Of a stretch of DNA of 7,826 nt, positions 5,055 through 7,826 are shown in pieces. Position 1 is the stretch's first letter, and the number at the start of each line of letters is the position of its first letter. Under the pieces are notes generated by a model that was not told the origin of the DNA, ran no database searches, and was given only the letters and a program-made list of their open reading frames with translations. The translations under genes and the position numbers were made by a program. Origin of the DNA: an uncultured Alistipes sp. (GTDB lineage Bacteria > Bacteroidota > Bacteroidia > Bacteroidales > Rikenellaceae); assembly GCA_910587675.1 (NCBI GenBank), contig CAJUMU010000041.1:1-7826 (forward strand), written 5' to 3'.

Positions 5055-6267
5055 CGTCGGGTAGTGTTATGGTTACCGTCGTGCCCGCGCCCTTGCGGCT
5101 GCGCACTCCTATGCGGCCGCCGTGACGCTCGGCCACCTGACGCGCATAGTAGAGCCCCAGCCCGTACCCGCGCACGTTCTGCACATCGCCCGTAGGCACG
5201 CGGTAAAACTTGTCGAATATATGTTTAGCATGTCGCGGCTCCATGCCTATGCCGTCGTCCGCGACGCTGATCTCGACGCCCGCCGACGCGCGACGCGCCG
5301 CCACGGATATCCGCACGCTTTCGCCCGAATACTTCAGCGAGTTGTCGATTACGGTGGAGATGACGTTCGTCAGATGGAACTTGTCGGCTGTCGCGCGCAG
5401 CTCCTCGTCGCACTCCACCGAGATCTCGGCGCGTTTGCCGCCGCTCACGGCGCACCCCGCCGCTATGTCGTCCAGCACGGGCCGCAGTACGAAACGCTCC
5501 TTGCGCAGTCGCGGCACTTGCTCGACCAGCGAGGCCGACAGTATATGCTCCACCATCGAGGCGAGTTGCGCGAGCTGCACGCTCACCATATCTATGTAAC
5601 GTTCGCGTTTGGCAGGGTCGGCGTCGGCCGAGAAGTTGCGCAGGGCGTCGCACGCCGCGCAGGCCACCGCTATGGGGGTCTTCAGTTCGTGGGTGATGTT
5701 GTGCGTCAGGTCGCGACGCATCTCGTCGAGGCTCTTTTGGCGGTACATGACGCGAAGCAGACAGAGGAATGTCGCAACCAATAGCGCAACTATCGCCGCG
5801 GCCGAGAGCAGCACGCCCCACATCTCGTTCAGGAAACGTCGATAGGGAATCTCGACATGCACCCGCAGCGCGATATCGCCCTCGTCGTCGATCTCTATTT
5901 CGGCCGTCAGGGGATCTTTCGACGGCATCGCGCTATCGCTGCGCAGAATCACCGTATCGTCGCGCGTGCGGTCGACGATCTCCGCGACATAGGGTTGCAG
6001 CGCGTCCGCCTCCAGCAAATTCGCCGAAAAGTAGAGCTCGAAATCGTTCAGGTCGAGGTCGATGACGCCCGAGGATCCGACCACACGCGCATCCTCCGCG
6101 CGGAACGCCTCATAGACGCTTTTGTAGGCCGCCGACCACACGCGCCGCTCGAAATCCGCCACGGCGTCGCGCCACAACTGCCACACGAAGAAGCATTGCA
6201 CGGCGGCCAGCAGCGTCAACGCCGCCGCCACCACTATCGATATGTTGCGATACACCTCGCGATTCAT
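5044..6267 (-). CDS. Membrane sensor histidine kinase
   Basis: A 407-residue sensor kinase. Two transmembrane segments (about 9-31 and 150-173) bracket a periplasmic sensor of roughly 115 residues that I do not recognise; it is acidic and has no cysteines. The cytoplasmic part has the dimerisation and phosphorylation helix THNITHELKTPIA with H193, then the HATPase domain: N box with N309 in DNSLKYSG, G1 box DDGIGM (337-342), F box FDKFYR (351-356), and G2 box GYGLGL (367-372). All catalytic boxes are intact, so it should be active. No HAMP domain is evident: the second membrane helix runs almost straight into the H-box helix. It heads the operon with the response regulator and is divergent from the plug-repeat gene. 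The signal sensed is unknown; an envelope signal is likely from the topology. Confidence 0.95.
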   Translation of the reverse strand: MNREVYRNISIVVAAALTLLAAVQCFFVWQLWRDAVADFERRVWSAAYKSVYEAFRAEDARVVGSSGVIDLDLNDFELYFSANLLEADALQPYVAEIVDRTRDDTVILRSDSAMPSKDPLTAEIEIDDEGDIALRVHVEIPYRRFLNEMWGVLLSAAAIVALLVATFLCLLRVMYRQKSLDEMRRDLTHNITHELKTPIAVACAACDALRNFSADADPAKRERYIDMVSVQLAQLASMVEHILSASLVEQVPRLRKERFVLRPVLDDIAAGCAVSGGKRAEISVECDEELRATADKFHLTNVISTVIDNSLKYSGESVRISVAARRASAGVEISVADDGIGMEPRHAKHIFDKFYRVPTGDVQNVRGYGLGLYYARQVAERHGGRIGVRSRKGAGTTVTITLPDDGR

Positions 6268-6304
6268 AAGACTCCATCTTCGCCCGAACGGCGTTTTCCT
6301 TTTG

Positions 6305-6312
6305 CAAAGATA
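6305..6312 (-). promoter_or_regulatory. -7 box of the kinase-regulator operon
   Basis: The minus strand reads TATCTTTG (6312 to 6305), an exact TAnnTTTG. No TTG lies 17-23 bases upstream, where the sequence is GC-rich, so the promoter lacks a -33 element and probably needs an activator. The nearest TTAAC repeat (6340-6344) would be centred near -44 relative to a start around 6298, a usual place for an activator that contacts RNA polymerase. Confidence 0.65.
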
Positions 6313-6339
6313 GCTGTTTTGCGGTCCGCCGCGCCGACA

Positions 6340-6364
6340 TTAACATTTATTAACATAATTTAAC
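6340..6364. promoter_or_regulatory. Triple 10-bp direct repeat, probable OmpR-family operator
   Basis: TTAAC occurs at 6340-6344, 6350-6354 and 6360-6364, exactly one helical turn apart; the first two copies extend to ATTAACAT. On the minus strand this is GTTAA-N5-GTTAA-N5-GTTAA. OmpR/PhoB-type regulators bind tandem direct repeats of 10-11 bp, and the pattern recalls the E. coli CpxR box GTAAA-N5-GTAAA. It lies between the divergent promoters of the kinase operon and the plug-repeat gene, in an A/T island within GC-rich DNA. That the adjacent regulator binds here is inference. Confidence 0.65.
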
Positions 6365-6396
6365 CCGCTCGTCGAGGTTCGGGCCGAAACATGCAC

Positions 6397-6404
6397 TACT
6401 TTTG
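6397..6404 (+). promoter_or_regulatory. -7 box of the plug-repeat protein gene
   Basis: TACTTTTG is an exact TAnnTTTG and would start transcription near 6411, about 14 bases before the ATG at 6425. The expected -33 region contains no TTG. The TTAAC array lies 32 bases upstream of the box, centred near -49, -59 and -69 relative to that start, which fits regulator-dependent activation. Confidence 0.6.
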
Positions 6405-6424
6405 CGTAAACAAAAAACGATACC

Positions 6425-7417
6425 ATGAAAAAACGAATGCCCCTCCTGCTCGCGGCTCTGCTGCTCGCCGCGGCAGCCGCGGCGAGCCGAAATCCCGTCG
6501 AGATAGCGGGTTACATACTCGACGGCCGCATCGTCACCGCCAAAGAGTTCGAGGCCGCCGACACCGAACCTGCCATAATGTACAAAACCCGCGAAGCCGC
6601 GGGCTCGCCGTGCGTGCTGGTCGCCACCTCGCGCTCGGGAGCTGCGCAGCCCCGCTGCTCCTACACATGGATCGAGAACGTAAACATAAACGGGGTGAAA
6701 GCTCTGCAAAGCGGCAACATCGACCGAATCCGAAAAGATCTGATCGGCACGGTGAGGTTGGTACCTGCCGACAAGGCTGCGAAACAGTTCGGCGACGACG
6801 CCCGCGACGGCGCGATAGTGGTGACCCTGCGCAAAATGGCGCAGGACGATCCCGCGCGCCCCCGAAAGATAGACGACATATTCTATCCGCGCGCCGAGGG
6901 CAAGACCCTGACGGGCATTCCGACGCGGATAACCGACAACCGCGCGTCCGCCGACAAAAAGCCGCTCATCGTGCTGCGCCACGACGGAAAGGAGTATACG
7001 ACCGCATCGTTGAACGTCGTCGACCACAACACCATCAGGTCCGTATCGGTACTGAAAGACGCCACGGCGCGCAATCTGTTCGAAAAATACGGCGACACCT
7101 CGGACGGAGTGATAATAGTCGAGCTTCGCGAGAACGCTCAAGTGCCCGCCGATGCCCGCATGGTCCGCGTCCCCTCGAAGCCCGAAACCGCGGAATCGGC
7201 CGACGCGGGAGGCCAACTGCTGCTGTTGGTAATGGACGAGCGCGGCGAGCCCCGAGCCGTAAAAACGCTCGGAGGCGTGATCAAGGCCGAAGATGTGGAG
7301 TCGATGACCATAATCAAGAACGACGACGCCCGCCGATACGACTCTTACGGCGACACGTCGAAAGGGGTATGTCTCATCAAGTTCAAGGCCGGCCGCGTGC
7401 CTAAAAGGTTCAGGTAA
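6425..7417 (+). CDS. Secreted protein of tandem TonB-plug-like repeats
   Basis: I recognise no named family for this 330-residue protein. It has a signal peptide (KKR then a Leu/Ala-rich core, about 5-20) with no lipobox cysteine, so it should be exported to the periplasm. The rest is built of degenerate repeats like the plug domain of TonB-dependent receptors: B about 84-137 (ends FGDDARDGAIVVTLRK), C about 180-236 (begins PLIVLRHDGKEY, contains IRSVSVLKDATA, ends YGDTSDGVIIVELRE) and D about 264-322 (ends YGDTSKGVCLIKFKA). Residues 27-70 may be a more decayed copy. Copy C is closest to the usual plug pattern VLKDA...YG...GVI. No beta-barrel follows, so it is not a transporter. The gene is divergent from the sensor kinase and shares the operator region with it. 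A periplasmic partner or target of that signalling system is plausible but unproven. Confidence 0.8.
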   Translation: MKKRMPLLLAALLLAAAAAASRNPVEIAGYILDGRIVTAKEFEAADTEPAIMYKTREAAGSPCVLVATSRSGAAQPRCSYTWIENVNINGVKALQSGNIDRIRKDLIGTVRLVPADKAAKQFGDDARDGAIVVTLRKMAQDDPARPRKIDDIFYPRAEGKTLTGIPTRITDNRASADKKPLIVLRHDGKEYTTASLNVVDHNTIRSVSVLKDATARNLFEKYGDTSDGVIIVELRENAQVPADARMVRVPSKPETAESADAGGQLLLLVMDERGEPRAVKTLGGVIKAEDVESMTIIKNDDARRYDSYGDTSKGVCLIKFKAGRVPKRFR

Positions 7418-7425
7418 ACTCCTGC

Positions 7426-7464
7426 TTTACGAAAAGCGCATCGATATTCGGGTCGCAGCCTGCG
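7426..7464. repeat. 39-bp dispersed repeat, right copy
   Basis: This copy begins 9 bases after the stop codon of the plug-repeat gene and matches 35-73 at 35 of 39 bases in the same orientation. It includes a small imperfect hairpin, CGA-TAT-TCG, flanked by GCG and CGC. As in the left copy, the minus strand can be read as PNIDALFVK, here ending in a stop codon inside the neighbouring gene's 3' end. A short relic coding frame or a structured 3' element are both possible. Confidence 0.7.
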
Positions 7465-7544
7465 GAGATCGCAAACGAGTGTAAAACGAGTTGCGGGCCT
7501 CCGCGGGGCAGAGGCTGCGGCCCGCGCGACTCTGCGAGTCGCAG
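7455..7544. repeat. GC-rich palindromic intergenic stretch
   Basis: Several inverted repeats overlap or nest here: GCAGCCT (7455-7461) with AGGCTGC (7512-7518), GCGGGCC (7493-7499) with GGCCCGC (7519-7525), GCCTC (7497-7501) with GAGGC (7511-7515), and the compact hairpin GCGACTC (7526-7532) with GAGTCGC (7536-7542) around TGC. Not all can form together. It lies between two genes that converge, so it may act as a two-way transcription block, though neither side has a T-run. No gene is seen in 7418-7548. Confidence 0.55.
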
Positions 7545-7548
7545 AACT

Positions 7549-7826
7549 TTACGGTTGTAACCTGAACATCACTCTCATCAACTCCATCAAAGACTTGCTT
7601 TTGATCTCCTTTTCGAACTCCTCGTCGGTGAAATCCGAGTCGCCCACGCGGGCGACGAACTCTATTAAGAACCGCAAGTGCACCAATGATTCAAGCGGAA
7701 AGCTAAACGCGCTGTCCCAATCGCCTTGACGAATCACGATAGAATGGTCGCGACCCACTAAACGGCCTATATTGGCAATAGAACTCTCGTCGCCATCGAA
7801 ATCGGATTCGGAATAGTCCACTCGGA
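7549..7826 (-). CDS. Hypothetical protein, C-terminal part (5' end outside window)
   Basis: An open frame enters from the right edge and ends at a TAA at 7549, giving at least 92 codons. A GTG at 7821 could be a start, but the frame stays open to the edge, so I treat the gene as partial. The visible part is acidic (for example DYSESDFDGDESS near its beginning and DSDFTDEEFEKEIKSKS near residue 60) with a hydrophobic middle (FPLESLVHLRFLIEFVARV) and an end MRVMFRLQP. I recognise no domain, signal peptide or membrane span. Its codon use is less GC-biased than that of the neighbouring metabolic genes. It converges with the plug-repeat gene. Confidence 0.6.
   Translation of the reverse strand, partial: RVDYSESDFDGDESSIANIGRLVGRDHSIVIRQGDWDSAFSFPLESLVHLRFLIEFVARVGDSDFTDEEFEKEIKSKSLMELMRVMFRLQP

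Noticed and set aside
6350..7216. 288-codon minus-strand frame antisense to the plug-repeat gene
   Set aside because: It would run through the operator and promoter region. The plus frame has a signal peptide, internal repeats and a good promoter, so the antisense frame is a shadow.
35..7464. Composite mobile element bounded by the two 39-bp direct repeats
   Set aside because: The enclosed genes are core ribosomal and metabolic genes with no transposase or integrase, and one copy sits tightly against a gene end. Independent copies of a dispersed repeat are a simpler explanation.

Overview
The window looks like chromosomal DNA of a GC-rich member of the Bacteroidota, most likely Bacteroidales and perhaps close to Alistipes/Rikenellaceae. 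The genus is inference. The phylum rests on three things: the L28-L33-DUF4295 gene trio, several promoter boxes of the Bacteroidota form TAnnTTTG, and the absence of obvious Shine-Dalgarno sequences before most starts. I see no rRNA, tRNA, CRISPR array, transposase or phage gene. The only repeat element is a short sequence found near both ends of the window.

Layout. Positions 1-237 hold one copy of a 39-bp repeat and a strong terminator (154-185). Minus-strand ribosomal operon: rpmB (608-841), rpmG (410-592) and the 52-residue DUF4295 protein (238-396), read from a promoter at 888-917 and ending at that terminator. Divergently, nspC (1007-2200, plus) encodes carboxynorspermidine/carboxyspermidine decarboxylase. 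It converges on aguB (2197-3069, minus), and the two stop codons overlap in one TTAA. Upstream of aguB is aguA (3163-4278, minus), separated from it by a 14-bp inverted repeat enclosing a second hairpin and a run of nine G. AguA and AguB convert agmatine to putrescine, and NspC performs the last step of the carboxyspermidine route to spermidine. Three steps of one polyamine pathway are therefore clustered, while arginine decarboxylase and carboxyspermidine dehydrogenase are not in the window.

Upstream of aguA, on the same strand, is a two-component system: a histidine kinase (5044-6267) whose end overlaps the start of an OmpR-type response regulator (4371-5054). Divergent from the kinase is a gene for a secreted protein of 330 residues (6425-7417). 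It is made of three, perhaps four, degenerate copies of a fold resembling the plug domain of TonB-dependent receptors, with no barrel attached. The intergenic region between kinase and plug-repeat gene carries three TTAAC motifs spaced exactly 10 bp apart, flanked by two divergent TAnnTTTG boxes that both lack a recognisable -33 element. This is the arrangement expected of an OmpR-family operator, so I propose that the response regulator controls its own operon, the plug-repeat gene, or both. This unit is the most interesting part of the window.

The right end holds the second copy of the 39-bp repeat, a strongly palindromic GC-rich intergenic stretch, and the 3' part of an unrecognised minus-strand gene running off the window.
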